A stretch of 64,000 nt of DNA from NCBI GenBank assembly GCA_016648135.1, contig JADDOH010000146.1:186001-250000 (forward strand), written 5' to 3'. Under the pieces are notes generated by a model that saw only the letters and a list, made by a program, of their open reading frames with translations, made no database searches and had not been told where the DNA came from. The DNA comes from Agrypnia vestita. Taxonomy: Eukaryota; Arthropoda; Insecta; Trichoptera; Phryganeidae. Positions 31,240 through 41,479 of this stretch are shown piece by piece. The position numbers were made by a program, and so were the translations under genes. Position 1 is the first letter of the stretch. The number at the start of each line of letters is the position of its first letter.

Positions 31240-32575
31240 CTCGACTCGAGCCGCGCTTTAATTCACGCATGTCTGTATGTGAGTGAAAGAGAGCGCGGCC
31301 GGACAGGCACACAGCGCGCCGGCACATTTGGTAATTCTGAAACGCGCAGGCCACTATTCACTTTTAATATTAATTTTTGGATCGATCCCGAAAATCCTAG
31401 GATTGAAACTTTTCAATCGGGATCATAATCGCTAATCCCGCTCCCTGCATAACGTACTGATAAATATCATGCAAGACGGTATTTTTTAAGTTATTCTCAT
31501 TAAATATTGTAATTAAAAGTTAAATGCTTTTACAAAAACATTTTCAAAATAAAATTAAAGCGAAATTTGTGAATCTGTGTATAACGCTTTTAGTCACTGA
31601 CTCTTATTGTATTTGGTACAGTAGGTATTGAGACAGATCGTCCCAAATTAGAATTTCATTCACTTGGAATGCAATTCTTCCTTGGATCGTTAGAGAAGGG
31701 AGTGAGAAAAGCCACGGAAAGGAGAACTTCACCCTAAATGGCGCCCTTAACATTTTGGGGGAGCATAAACGATCTGGTGGTGCTGAGGAAAAGTTAATTC
31801 CATCTAACTAGCAGTTCAGTTCTTTAGAAGAAAAGTGCGAAGACGTTAAATTTTGAGAAGACAAAGTGGATGATTGATGAAGTGGAAATTTAGGATGATA
31901 CAGAGTGATCCACTGGGAATTTTGAATAAGTATTAACACATAAAAGTACTTCAAGTATTTGGGAAACTACATATGAACAAAAATAAAACGGCTTTAAGTA
32001 TGAGAAATCTAATGTACTTAGCTCTTGAAACACTTCTCAGGTCCACACAAGGCTACATGGCTGATAGAATTCTGCATCTTTAACGTGACCACTAAGCTGA
32101 TATAAAAAAAAGAAATAAAAAAAAATCCACACAACTATCCCCAAATAATAATAATTTCAAAATTGGAATAAAATATACACTTTGACTTTATGTTTATTTA
32201 ATAAAAACTGTTTTTTTTTAATATTTAGTTTATTAAAATATCTAATTTAAATGAAAATTGAAACCCATAAGTGCATCTACTACTATATCGCATATGACAT
32301 TGGTATTAATCATTGATCAAAATACATAATTCTCTGTGTAACACTGTCCGTTACTAGCGCTACCGGGTGACTCAAATAATAATGAGATATAGTATAGAAA
32401 ATAGCCATTTGCTCATCCGCGTGGAATCTGAAAGCAGCTGAACGTTGTAGATAATATGAATTGAGAAGAAAATTATGAGCAGGCTATGTTTCCAAAGACT
32501 CCAGAATACTCTCGATGATATTTTATCTCACCCTTACCTAACCAGAAAATACTCGTACAGCGAAACACCTAAGTG
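31240..32575. other. No recognised gene
   Basis: Contains a less AT-rich stretch at 31230-31440 with a 72-codon ORF of no known family, and a mixed block at 31640-31900. Neither matched anything I know. Confidence 0.35.
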
Positions 32576-32583
32576 GCGAAATA

Positions 32584-33084
32584 CAGGGTAGTACCAGAGC
32601 TAGCAGCAGAAACTTTGCCGGTAGATTCCTGCCTATGTTATGAGTCTAAAATATACATGAGTCTAAAATAGTTATGGAGATTTGAAATATCAAAGTTTGC
32701 ATTTTTTTTTCAATATTTCTTACTTATTTTTTGCTAAAAGTTGAACAATCATTACAGTAACTTATATCGATTATGAAAAATTCATTCGCTTTTATGCAAG
32801 TCGAATAAAATGATAAAATCCTTGCAATTTTTTTTTCCATTTTATTTAAGTTGTATTGAAGCAAAATAATTTTTCATAATCGATATAAGTTACTGTAATG
32901 ATAGTTCAACTTTTAACAAAAAATAAGTAAGAAATATTTAAAAAAATTCAAACTTTGATATTGCATATCTCCATAACTATTGATATTACGTCATGTTTGC
33001 TTGAATATTTAGTCAGGAATTCATTGCATAATATAGTCAGGAATCTCCCGGCTAAGTTTCTGCTGCTAGTTCTGATACACCCTG
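32584..33084. mobile_element. Foldback MITE, ~200-bp arms, TA target
   Basis: The ends are CAGGGTA and, inverted, CAGGGTGTA, each bordered by TA (32582-32583 and 33085-33086). The arms (about 32584-32790 and 32877-33084) repeat in inverted order CTAGCAGCAGAAACTT, AGTTATGGAGAT, AATATTTCTTACTTATTTTT, and TTACAGTAACTTATATCGAT. One arm alone is found at 26.4 kb. No coding capacity; the TA target suggests mobilisation by a Tc1/mariner-type enzyme. Confidence 0.8.
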
Positions 33085-33442
33085 TATATAAGTGAGGCTT
33101 CAATGTGTGAGAATTAAATGTAATGTTTAGCAAGCGATAAAAAAAGTGTTGCCCAGCGTTAATAAAGAGTGTATAGTCAAGTGATAAATTGCGAAAAAGT
33201 ATGAATAATAATAATCAAGAATAGTTTATTTATTTAATTGGTGTAAAGTGACCTTGTTCATTTAATAATTAATAATTAAATAGTTAATTTATTTCATTTG
33301 TTCTCCGCAGCTACGACACGTGATAATATATACAACATAAATATAACTTGTTGTTCTTACGGTGAAACTGGTGAACGTTGAACTGTCTAAAATGATCACC
33401 CAAGCCAGCTCATACAGATCATAACCCCAGGAATACCCTGTC

Positions 33443-35299
33443 ATGACTTCCAAATACGTTTTCCTTATAAATAGTCCTTATAAAGAGTCTGCAAAAAACG
33501 ATAGTAAGAGAGTATGGAAAATAATCAATGAGATAATTGATAAAAAACAATCAAAAAAAGAAAATATAAGTATCCTCTCACACGAAAACACTAAGATAAA
33601 CTGCTCTGAAAATCCCCGTGAAGCGGCAGATATTTTTAATAATTTCTTTGCCAACGTCGGTAAAAATTTTGTCAAAAAAAATTCCATTCCACAGATCACT
33701 GACACATCAATTCCAAAAACAACATATACAGAGAATAAATTGGAAAAATTCTTACCTACCACGATTGAAGAAATCGAACAAATTATTACATCTTTAAAAA
33801 GTGGATCAGCACCAGGCTGTGACGGATACACGGGGAATATCTTAAAATTTATCAAAAAACAAATATCTAAACCTCTAATGCATACAATAAACCTAAGTAT
33901 AGAAACTGGAATTTTTCCGTCAAACTATAAACGAGCCATTATCTCTCCTATATTTAAATCGGGCAATCCGGAGGAAACTACTAACTACAGACCAATATCT
34001 CTTATATCAAATTTTGGAAAAATTATAGAAAAAATCGTTAAAAAAAGAATATTTCACTTTCTCAAAATAAACAAAATAATCCATAATAACCAATTTGGTT
34101 TCATGGAAAATAAAAATACGCAAGACGCAATAGCTCAATTAACAAATACTGTCCAAGAATCGCTAGACAAATCTTTTAAATGTATTGGTATTTTCGTGGA
34201 CCTAAGAAAGGCTTTTGACAGTGTCTCACATAATAAACTAATATTAAAATTAAAATCTGTTGGTATAAAAGGTACAGCTCTAAGCTGGTTTCAAAGTTAT
34301 CTACATGAAAGACAACAATGTGTAAAAATTAATGAAACTCTAAGTCAACCCCTAACCAGCGACTTCGGTATACCCCAGGGGACAGTTCTAGGCCCATTGC
34401 TATTTATAATTTACGTTAACGACATCTTCAACCTAAAACTGAACGGAAAAATAATATCATACGCTGACGATACTGCGATCATCACGAAAGGAAGCGACTG
34501 GGACACAGTTAATACACAAGCGAACAATGACATAAATACGCTAAAATTAAGGTTTGACAACAACTTACTCTCCTTAAATTCTGACAAAACGCACTTTATT
34601 CCTTTTTCAATAAAAAAACCGACAATCCCTTCATATTTACAAATTATTGTACATGACACCAACTGCAAAAAAACTAACTGAAATGACAAATGCTCAACCC
34701 TAGAATCTAAAAGAGAACTAAAATAACTTGGTGTAATAATAGACCAACACCTAAAACCGCACAGCCACATTAGCGAGTTGGTCAAAAGAATAAGGAAATG
34801 CATATATATGTTCACAAGATTGCGTAACACACTAACCATAGATAATTTAAAAATGGTTTATTACGCTTCTGTCCATGCACTACTCCAATATGGAATCATT
34901 GGATGGGGAGGGGCGTATAATAACATCATAAACACAGTGAAAGTAATCCAAAGATCAATTATAAAAGTAATATTAAAAAAAAGAAAAACCTTCTCTACAC
35001 AATTACTTTTCTCTAAATTCCAAGTTCCAAAATTAGAGAATGTTTACAAAAAAACGTCAATTATACAACTAATTAAAGAAAACATAACTGATAAATTTGA
35101 AAAAAACACATCATTAAGATTCAAAAATAATTTTAAAATCCCAAAATATAATACCAAACTGTGTCAACAAAACTACATATACTTGGGCATAAAAAACTTC
35201 AATAACCTACCTACAGATATTAAGAAAATCGATGACTTACAACAATTAAAGAAAAAAATAAACCAACACTTTAGATCGATACAATTTGACAATGCATAA
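33443..35299 (+). pseudogene. Jockey-type LINE ORF2: reverse transcriptase (two in-frame stops)
   Basis: One continuous frame of about 618 codons, interrupted only by TGA at 34679-34681 and TAA at 34724-34726. The start shown is only the first ATG; the endonuclease domain is missing, so the copy is 5' truncated. Motifs in order: SGSAPGCDGYTGNILK (residues ~115-130), NYRPISLISNFGKIIEK, NQFGF, FVDLRKAFDSVSHNKL with the first catalytic Asp, GIPQGTVLGPLLFIIYVND, and the active-site YADD (~335). After the stops come LRNTLTIDNLKMVYYAS, LQYGIIGW and NLPTDIKKI, the jockey/CR1-type C-terminal connection. The intact protein would copy element RNA at a nicked target. The low stop count points to a recent copy. 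Relatives lie at 22.8 and 48.5 kb. Confidence 0.9.
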
Positions 35300-35493
35300 C
35301 AAGACATATAGCTAAGGAACAAATAAGCCAAATCCAAAATAAACTAATAAAGTGTAAGCCCCTCACCAAGCACATGAGCAAGTCTCATTTTTGGAGAGGC
35401 AAAGCAATAAAATAAAATGTATCTAAGTAGATTGTAATAGACAAATGTATTATGATTTAAATGTAGTTTTAATATTAAAAAAAAAAAAAAAGC
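35300..35493 (+). mobile_element. LINE 3' untranslated region and poly(A) tail
   Basis: Follows the frame above and ends in an A-run at about 35477-35491. The flanking AGCTTCATATT was not found clearly duplicated upstream, so the target-site duplication and 5' boundary are unresolved. Confidence 0.75.
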
Positions 35494-35501
35494 TTCATAT
35501 T

Positions 35502-35772
35502 ATTGTGGGGTATAAAAGCAAAGGCCGCAATATCCAAAATAAATAAATATATGTTTTGAAATCATTCACCGATTAGTAGTAGATTATTAATAATTTAGTA
35601 TGTACTGATTCCCTTATTTATGTATCTATCCCTTCCGAAATCATGGTTCCTATAAACTTATAGGCTATATGTCATATAAAATCTCAACTTCAGTGCTTTC
35701 TAAATTAATAATTCTCGATGACTGCATTAATTTTTTTTCGATATTGCTGCCTTTGCTTTCATACCCCACAAT
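35502..35772. mobile_element. MITE with ~37-bp terminal inverted repeats
   Basis: The ends start ATTGTGGGGTAT(A/G)AAAGC on both strands and stay alike for about 37 bp with 3-4 mismatches. The right half is shared in inverted orientation with 40078-40235 (AATGCAGTCAT, TATAGCCTATA, GGAAGGGATAGATA). It sits directly behind the LINE poly(A). No reading frame; the target duplication is unclear. Confidence 0.75.
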
Positions 35773-35814
35773 GTATCTTAATTAATTAATAATACATTTA
35801 CGTTTTTTTCAATT

Positions 35815-36030
35815 GTTTCAGCAGCATTGTAGATTGACATTTTTAAATATTGATTATATTATTTGCACGTCTCTCCTTATATTTTATTAATTACACCTAA
35901 ATATTTCTAAAAAACCGTTCCAATAATTTATAAAACACCCCGGTGATGGAATGGTTTTCCGAAACATGTAGGTGTAATTAATGAATATAAGTAGATACAT
36001 ACAAATACAATCAATAATTAATATATTTAC
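35815..36030. repeat. Penelope-type repeat remnant with inverted hammerhead-like halves
   Basis: Starts GCAGCATTGTAGATTGACAT, also found inverted near 47.97 kb and, as a variant, at 53.19 kb. It contains a truncated minus-strand half (ATTACACCTAAATATTTCT) followed by a plus-strand motif at 35935-35975 and TAATTAATGAATATA. The head-to-head plan is the same as at 53.2 kb. Confidence 0.55.
35935..35975 (+). ncRNA. Hammerhead-like motif HH2, core mutated
   Basis: ACACC, CCGGTGA, stem II segment GGAATGGTTTTCC, GAAAC, AT, GTA, GGTGT. Stem I (ACACC/GGTGT), stem II and stem III keep their pairing, but the CUGANGA core has two changes (U4 to C and A6 to G), so self-cleavage is unlikely. Confidence 0.55.
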
Positions 36031-36242
36031 GTTTTACTATAATGTCATACTAGGAATGTATTCGTAAAAATGATCGTAATGCTAAATGATGATGAATGTT
36101 AAAAATTACAACTAATAAGAAATTAAACAATGCGATCGCAAATCTCATTTCGGTGGGCTGTAGCTAATCGAAACTCTTGAGGAGAGATTACACAGACCTA
36201 AATGGTCTTTAAAGCCTGAAAGAGCAAGAAATCTCTCAGTAA

Positions 36243-36944
36243 GTGCTTGTTCAGATACAGCGGGAACCGCGCAGTTTCAGAATCGCGTGGGATCCGCTCG
36301 GGTCTTATTTACATAGATTTGTACGTGATCGTTCAGACGCAACCGCGCGGTTAGTCAACCGCCGCGGTGCCCGCCACCCAACCGCTAGAAAATAGACTCG
36401 CGCGGCGTCCGCGCGATCTACTATGGAGCCTTACGAGAGCGTTCAGTTGCGTTGCGGGCACCGCGCGGTTCCCATGTCACAATAGGAGCACGCGTGGATT
36501 ATATTCTCTTTTCTATGGTTATGGATCGCTTTGACACTGAACTTTTTATTGATGAAGTGGAGAATAGACCTGCAATATGGGATCTTCAGTGTGAGGATTA
36601 CTCAAATATGCCAAGAACCAAGCTTGGCAGGAATGGTGGAGATATTTGGAAATGGTGGAAAAAAATAGTATTTTAGGTAAGTAGGTATTTATTCACCAAA
36701 AATGAACTGACAGAATGATATTTTTGTGTCTTGCCATGGAACGCGGCCGTCGTTCACAAAGTAATGAGCGAATATATCTCTGATATTCAAAGATGGAGAA
36801 CGGCACCGGAGCTGTCAAACTGACGTTTATTTTCGCGCGCACAAATCGCTTATTAACCGCGGCTGTGTGAACACATGACACAAATCGAGTGTTTTGAAAC
36901 GCGATTCTGAAACTGCGTGGTTCTCGCTGTGTCTGAACAAGCAC
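36243..36944. mobile_element. PIF/Harbinger element with TAA target duplication
   Basis: Inverted ends GTGCTTGTTCAGA are identical on both sides, continuing as (C/T)ACAGCG(G/A)GAACC. Both sides are flanked by TAA (36240-36242 and 36945-36947), the 3-bp TWA target of PIF/Harbinger elements. The GC-rich left part and the MADF-like frame inside fit this class. At 702 bp it lacks the DDE nuclease gene. A 158-bp derivative lies at 48.2 kb. Confidence 0.85.
36515..36676 (+). pseudogene. MADF-like domain exon of a Harbinger Myb/SANT-type protein
   Basis: From the first ATG before the domain, the product reads MVMDRFDTELFIDEVENRPA then IWDLQCEDYSN, the opening of a MADF (Myb/SANT-like) domain with its usual LIxxVxxRPxLWD...DYxN pattern, ending KWWKKIVF. 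The frame can be extended upstream to 36452. MADF proteins are the DNA-binding partners of the nuclease in PIF/Harbinger transposons. Only about the first half to two-thirds of the domain is present. AG/GTAAGT, a strong 5' splice site, overlaps the stop at 36674-36677, so the exon may once have been spliced to the rest, now deleted. Confidence 0.7.
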
Positions 36945-37063
36945 TAAAATTCAAGGTTTCAATGTATATTTGAGAGCGGGAGTTGCACGTGTTTCCAGAT
37001 GACAGAACTAAGGACTAATAGCAAGCAGGTCAGCTAGTCAACCAGAGAATGTAATTAAACACA

Positions 37064-37715
37064 CTAATGAAACAAACAAGTGAACGAGTTTTTGGGAAGT
37101 ATGTTTAGTAGAGACGGCAAGGCTGAGAATGATATCGAAAGGAGAGTAACTGCGGGAAACAAAGTTAATGGTGCACTAAATGCAATTATGGCCAATAAGA
37201 ATCTGTCAAAAGTAGCAAGACTAGCGGTACATAATGGCGTTCTAGTGCCAACCCTTATGTATGGAAGTGAAGCCTGGAATTGGCAAAAGAGGAATGAAAG
37301 TAGACTGAATGCGGTTGAAATGCAGTCACTAAGACGCTTGTGTGGAAAATCTTTGGTCGATAGAGTGAGGAATGAACAAATTAGAAGTGAATGCAATGCT
37401 GGCTGTAGTGTGGTAGATAGAATAAAGAAAGGAGTGCTGAGATGGTTTGGTCATGTGGAACGTATGAACGAGGAAAGGATGGTTAAGAAAATATATGAGG
37501 CGAATGTTGAAGGCAACAGGAATAGAGGGCGTCCGCGAAAGACCTGGCACGATCAGGTACTACAAGTATTTGAGGATGGCCCTGTTAAAAGCCGCAACAA
37601 TCGTAGAACGTGTATGAGAAGATGTATGAATGTGGCCGAAGCAAAAGTGGTGTGCCAGGATAGAAGAGTGTGGCGTTCAATCCTCTCTGCCTACCCCTGC
37701 AGGGAAACGGCGTGA
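37064..37715 (+). pseudogene. RTE-type LINE reverse-transcriptase C-terminal part
   Basis: An open frame of about 210 codons with no stop: NEFLGSMFSRDGKAENDIERR, LAVHNGVLVPTLMYGSEAW, SLRRLCGKSLVDRVRNEQIR, GVLRWFGHVERMNEERM, NRGRPRKTW and DRRVWRSILSAYPC. This is the thumb and C-terminal region of RTE-like endonuclease-reverse transcriptases; the YxDD core and endonuclease lie upstream and are missing, so the copy is 5' truncated. It is the best-kept of at least five copies (others at 4.1, 53.9, 60.3 and 61.8 kb). It ends CGGCGTGATGG plus TTAG repeats. Confidence 0.85.
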
Positions 37716-37741
37716 TGGTTAGTTAGTTAGTTAGTTAGTTT
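37716..37741. repeat. TTAG tetranucleotide tail of the LINE
   Basis: About five tandem TTAG units directly after CGTGATGG. Short tandem tails replace poly(A) in RTE-clade LINEs. The 60.3-kb copy has a TAAG tail instead. Confidence 0.85.
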
Positions 37742-37744
37742 ATG

Positions 37745-38415
37745 AAACACTACACAAACTTCTCCGTTGGCTCAGGCACTTGAATTAATACAAGTTCATG
37801 TATAAAATTAATATCAAAACAAATTCTTGTATATAATTAATATCAGCAAATTCCAAACTGTTAGGCATGTCTTGAGGTGTGTGTGAGAGAGGCGCCAGGA
37901 TATTTTTTGAATTTAGAATTTTTAATATGACATATCTGCTTTATAAATTACTAAAATATAGATGTTTATCATAGTCGTGGCATCAAAATATTTGTTATCC
38001 ATAAAGTAAAAAATAAAATTATCAATTTCACCCAATTTACCTGACATGACGTATGTCATGAATTGATAGAATAAAGTAAAATTAATAATAAATGTTAACC
38101 ACCTGCCTTCAATATACTTTTTGTGGATTCTTAACTAATATTCAATCTTTCACATTCAAGCAATATTTATTTTTATTTTACTTTGAATTTCTGCATAAGT
38201 TCATAAATATATGTATACGATTTGAACATTTACGTGCTTAAAATCTAACGGTATGAAGCATTAATCCTCGTATTGAAATTCAAAGATTAAACTAATGATC
38301 ACAAAATTTATATTTCGCGTCATCGACAAATTTTAAATATTCCAACAGAGGGCACTACACTCCCGCATAACGAATTAATGTAGACAAATACCCATTCAAA
38401 CATACAAATTTAAAT
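37745..38415. other. No recognised feature
   Basis: AT-rich sequence without repeats or frames of note. Confidence 0.45.
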
Positions 38416-38419
38416 AATA

Positions 38420-38625
38420 TTCTTTTAAACCAAATTTATTAATCAATTAAATAGACATACAGAAAAATTAAATCAACGAAAAAATATTTGGCTGCTACCG
38501 GAATTCCAACCACAGATCTCCTCCAATGCAGGGCAGGCGCGTTATCCAATAACGCTATAGCGGCCTACTTCATTTTTGTGAATATATCGACATTATCTGT
38601 AAGTCTCATTTATTAATTGATTAAC
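38420..38625 (-). repeat. SINE family 1, minus-strand copy
   Basis: Same order as 12395-12600: ATTAATCAATTAAATAGACA, CGAAAAAATATTTGGCTGC, a degenerate B box, CGCTATAGCG, AATATATCGACATTATCTG. Confidence 0.75.
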
Positions 38626-38772
38626 ATGTATTATCCATTTTTAGAGCAATCCACTTTTTCTGGTACGGCAGGCACAAATTATTTTGTGTAATTGCCGCTA
38701 GGAGACGCCAGCATTAATCTTTAATTATTTGTTTATTTTTGGACACATTTGACATAACACACATATATTATA

Positions 38773-38960
38773 CATGTGAAGTTGCAATTTTTTCAGAACG
38801 AAGTTCTGTGAAATTTAAAACCAAATTTGTTAATCTTGTTGATTTGATTTTTCTGTACGATTTTCTAATTGATTAATAAATTTGGTCTTAACTTTCACAG
38901 AACTTTGTTCTGAAAAAATTGCAACTTCACGATAAGAAGGTGTTCTTGAATATAGTATTT
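38773..38960. repeat. Two SINE family 1 tails head to head
   Basis: Minus tail 38773-38855 (GAAGTTGCAATTTTTTCAG, CAGAACGAAGTTCTG) is followed by plus tail 38862-38960 (CTAATTGATTAATAAATTTGG, CAGAACTTTGTTCTG). Each tail carries its own palindrome CAGAAC-GTTCTG. Confidence 0.7.
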
Positions 38961-38964
38961 TCTA

Positions 38965-40075
38965 AATTTATCATTATGTTAACAACGGCGTCTCCTCGCT
39001 GTGAATATTTAAAATTCTGCTTTTGAATAATCCGATTGTGGACGTGACAATCCCACGCGCGTAGCGCCAAAAAATAAAGGGGGAATTCGCTTAATAAATT
39101 GGTTTGTCTCATTCCAAAATTAAATTTAAAAAAAAAACGCCGGCCGAGTTTCACGGTCGGATATGATTTTTGAATCAAACATCTCGAACCTCTGCGCTGT
39201 GACCAGTTCTCGCAGACACCTCCAAAATTTGTATTCTAATGTCAGTCTAGGGTCATCTATTAGACCCGATAATGACTATTTCCATGAGGTTCAGTTGACA
39301 ACCTCTATGTTCATAAAAAAGAAAAATCGCCAAAATGGAATTCATGAAAATAGAATGTGAAGTTTTTCAAAATTATATCTGGTAAATAGCCACTATTTTA
39401 CAATTATTACATATTATATCAAAAGCATACCAATTTTAAAATCTTGACTGACTGTCAAATCAGCTTTCAAATATACCGATTACGCTTGTTGCGTAGTGGC
39501 GATTTTGTTTTTCGTTCTATTTTTGTTTTGTTTCAGTCATCATTGGCTTCATTTACCTGAAAGAGCAGAATTAATTTTTTTTTAGTTAATATACAAGGCG
39601 ACACATAATATGGCACATGGCACTGCTATTGATGGTCAAATCGTTATTTTAACCGGTTACGCATGCTACAGTTATTTAAGATTTGTATCTGATGGTATCG
39701 ACGGTTGATGAGATATAGCTGTTGTATAGAACCCAAGGTTGCCAGTCGAATTGCAGCAAAAAACCAGTTACCAATCATTAATACAATCATATACAAATTT
39801 CAAATAAAAGTTAGTGTGTCACCGGCTAAAATACCTTCACTGGATGCCGCTGTGGGTATTAAAATCAAACAGATTATTATTATTACGCTTTGGTTGTTGT
39901 TATCACAGCATCTTCAGGAGAGCGGCCTCTCGCCGCGTTATATAAATGATTCATTTTAATTACTATTATTTATCACATTTTCTAAAACTAAAACTAACCT
40001 GATATTAAAATTGGAAAGAAGCATTCATACAACTCGTAAAAAAACATTTCGTATTATTAAAAATGCGAGATAGAA
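38965..40075. other. No recognised gene
   Basis: A CGCCGGCCGAG stretch after an A-run at 39130-39160 may be a SINE 3 remnant. The 84-codon ORF at 39705-39959 has no known domain. Confidence 0.35.
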
Positions 40076-40235
40076 AGATCATACTATATGAGGTAAAAAA
40101 AAAGATAGCAATATCTAAAAAAAATAATGCAGTCATTGAGGATTACTAATTTAGTATGATGTATTTTTTTCGAGATTTTATAGGAAACATAGCCTATATA
40201 TTTATAGGAAACATAATTTTGGAAGGGATAGATAT

Positions 40236-40752
40236 GTTACAGTGAATTTATATTTCTAATGAGTCTATATTTTCATTAGTAGAAATATATTTTACCCGGT
40301 CGGGTAATGAAAACACGTCAATCAATGAATTTAAAGATTCACTGCGCAGTGTCGGTGAAATTATATTTTGTCCACGAATGCACGCATTTCTCAATGCTTA
40401 GGTTAGGTTAGGTTAATTATATCTGGTACATAATGTTGATATACACAGAAGAAATGAATAATGCAGAAAGAATCTTTTTCATGCAGTTATCTAAATCTTA
40501 AATTGTCATTCAAAAAGGTCAATCTCAATCAGGAAATAGACATCTGTCATGATCTGTCAAATTTACTTTTAATGACAGCTCAGAAACCAATATAAATTCA
40601 CTAGTAAGATATTACTTAAAATATTTTTCATTAGTTTACATTAATTTCTTTTAGTGAAAATCGCCTGGATGTGATAAAAATGACTTTGAATATAATTTCA
40701 CTAAAATGCCAGTGAAAATATGGAGTCACTAGAAATACAGATTTACTGTAAC
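40236..40752. mobile_element. Nested MITE with ~45-bp inverted ends and 6-bp TSD
   Basis: Ends GTTACAGTGAATTTATATTTC and, inverted, GTTACAGTAAATCTGTATTTC stay similar for about 45 bp. Flanked on both sides by AGATAT (40230-40235 and 40753-40758). No reading frame. Class unknown. Confidence 0.8.
40396..40415. repeat. Short TTAGG run (interstitial telomere-like)
   Basis: Three TTAGG units plus TTA inside the nested MITE. TTAGG is the insect telomere repeat; three units can arise by chance or with the MITE. Confidence 0.6.
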
Positions 40753-41180
40753 AGATATATAAAATCTAGAATTCAGTATATTTTAAATTAGTTATCCTCG
40801 GTGACCCCATTCAGAACATTACTTGGTTTTTTGGATATTGCTGCCTTTGCTTTTATACCACGCATAAAAATAAATGATTGGTCTTCTCATGATGTCATAC
40901 AGGAACAACATTTATTTAGGCACGTCCCTTCAAAAAACCGTCGGGAAGAAACGGGGTTAACCTAATTGTCCCTCGCTCCCTTTTTCATCGAGTTCAACAG
41001 GTGAATGATTGAGTGAAACTTAATATTTAAACATCACTTCACTTCTTCAACCCTACAATACCCTTATACAATAATTTATTTTTTTGAAAACCTTTAATTT
41101 TACACCAATATATTTATTTACACCAAACTTAACTTTTTGCTGCGCACGATTGAACGCTGGGATATTTTGTCACTACATAC

Positions 41181-41221
41181 TTTCTTCTTCTTCTTCTTCT
41201 TCTTCTTCTTCTTCTTCTTCT
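41181..41221. repeat. TTC microsatellite
   Basis: About 13 TTC units. It encodes the Ser run in an overlapping plus-strand ORF that is not a gene. Confidence 0.9.
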
Positions 41222-41224
41222 ACT

Positions 41225-41475
41225 TCATCTAGGACTGCATCCTGTCATTGCTCGGAGCCTGTTCCTGGGATACAGATGTCCGGTACCAGACGGCAGTTTT
41301 TTCGCCGCTATGCTCACTACTCTCTCAGAACAAACTCTCTCCACATGATCTCTTCAGTCTCGCAATGGGTCGGAGAGTCTTCATCTCAGTTTTTCTTAGG
41401 AGATTTTTAGATCTGGTAGTGTCAGCCCCTGTCTTGATACCGTACGTCATGATTGGGCGGACGCAGGTCTTATAC
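41225..41475 (-). pseudogene. LINE reverse-transcriptase fragment, broken by the next element
   Basis: The minus strand reads YKTCVRPIMTYGIKTGADTT then LLRKTEMKTLRPIARLKRS, close to the widespread RTE-like sequence YKTCVRPVMTYG..E..AETTRTK.LLRTTEM.TLR.I. Frameshifts follow. Its start coincides with the A-rich tail of the jockey-like LINE at 41480, so that element seems to have landed in it. Confidence 0.7.
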
Positions 41476-41479
41476 ATTT

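Larger units (their letters stand above)
40078..40885. mobile_element. Second copy of the ATTGTGGGG MITE, interrupted by another MITE
   Basis: Left part 40078-40235 and right part 40759-40885 match the 35.5-kb element in inverted order (GATAGCAATATC, AATGCAGTCATTGAG, AGCCTATA..., then GGATATTGCTGCCTTTGC). The 517-bp insert between them is a separate element. Confidence 0.7.

Noticed and set aside
33478..33855. 125-codon minus-strand ORF
   Set aside because: Antisense shadow of the jockey-type reverse-transcriptase frame; the same holds for 34411-34839.
40396..40415. Subtelomeric position suggested by TTAGG units
   Set aside because: Only three units, inside a nested MITE; no telomere-like array in the window.
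41084..41410. 108-codon ORF with Ser run
   Set aside because: The Ser run is a TTC microsatellite and the rest is antisense to a LINE relic.
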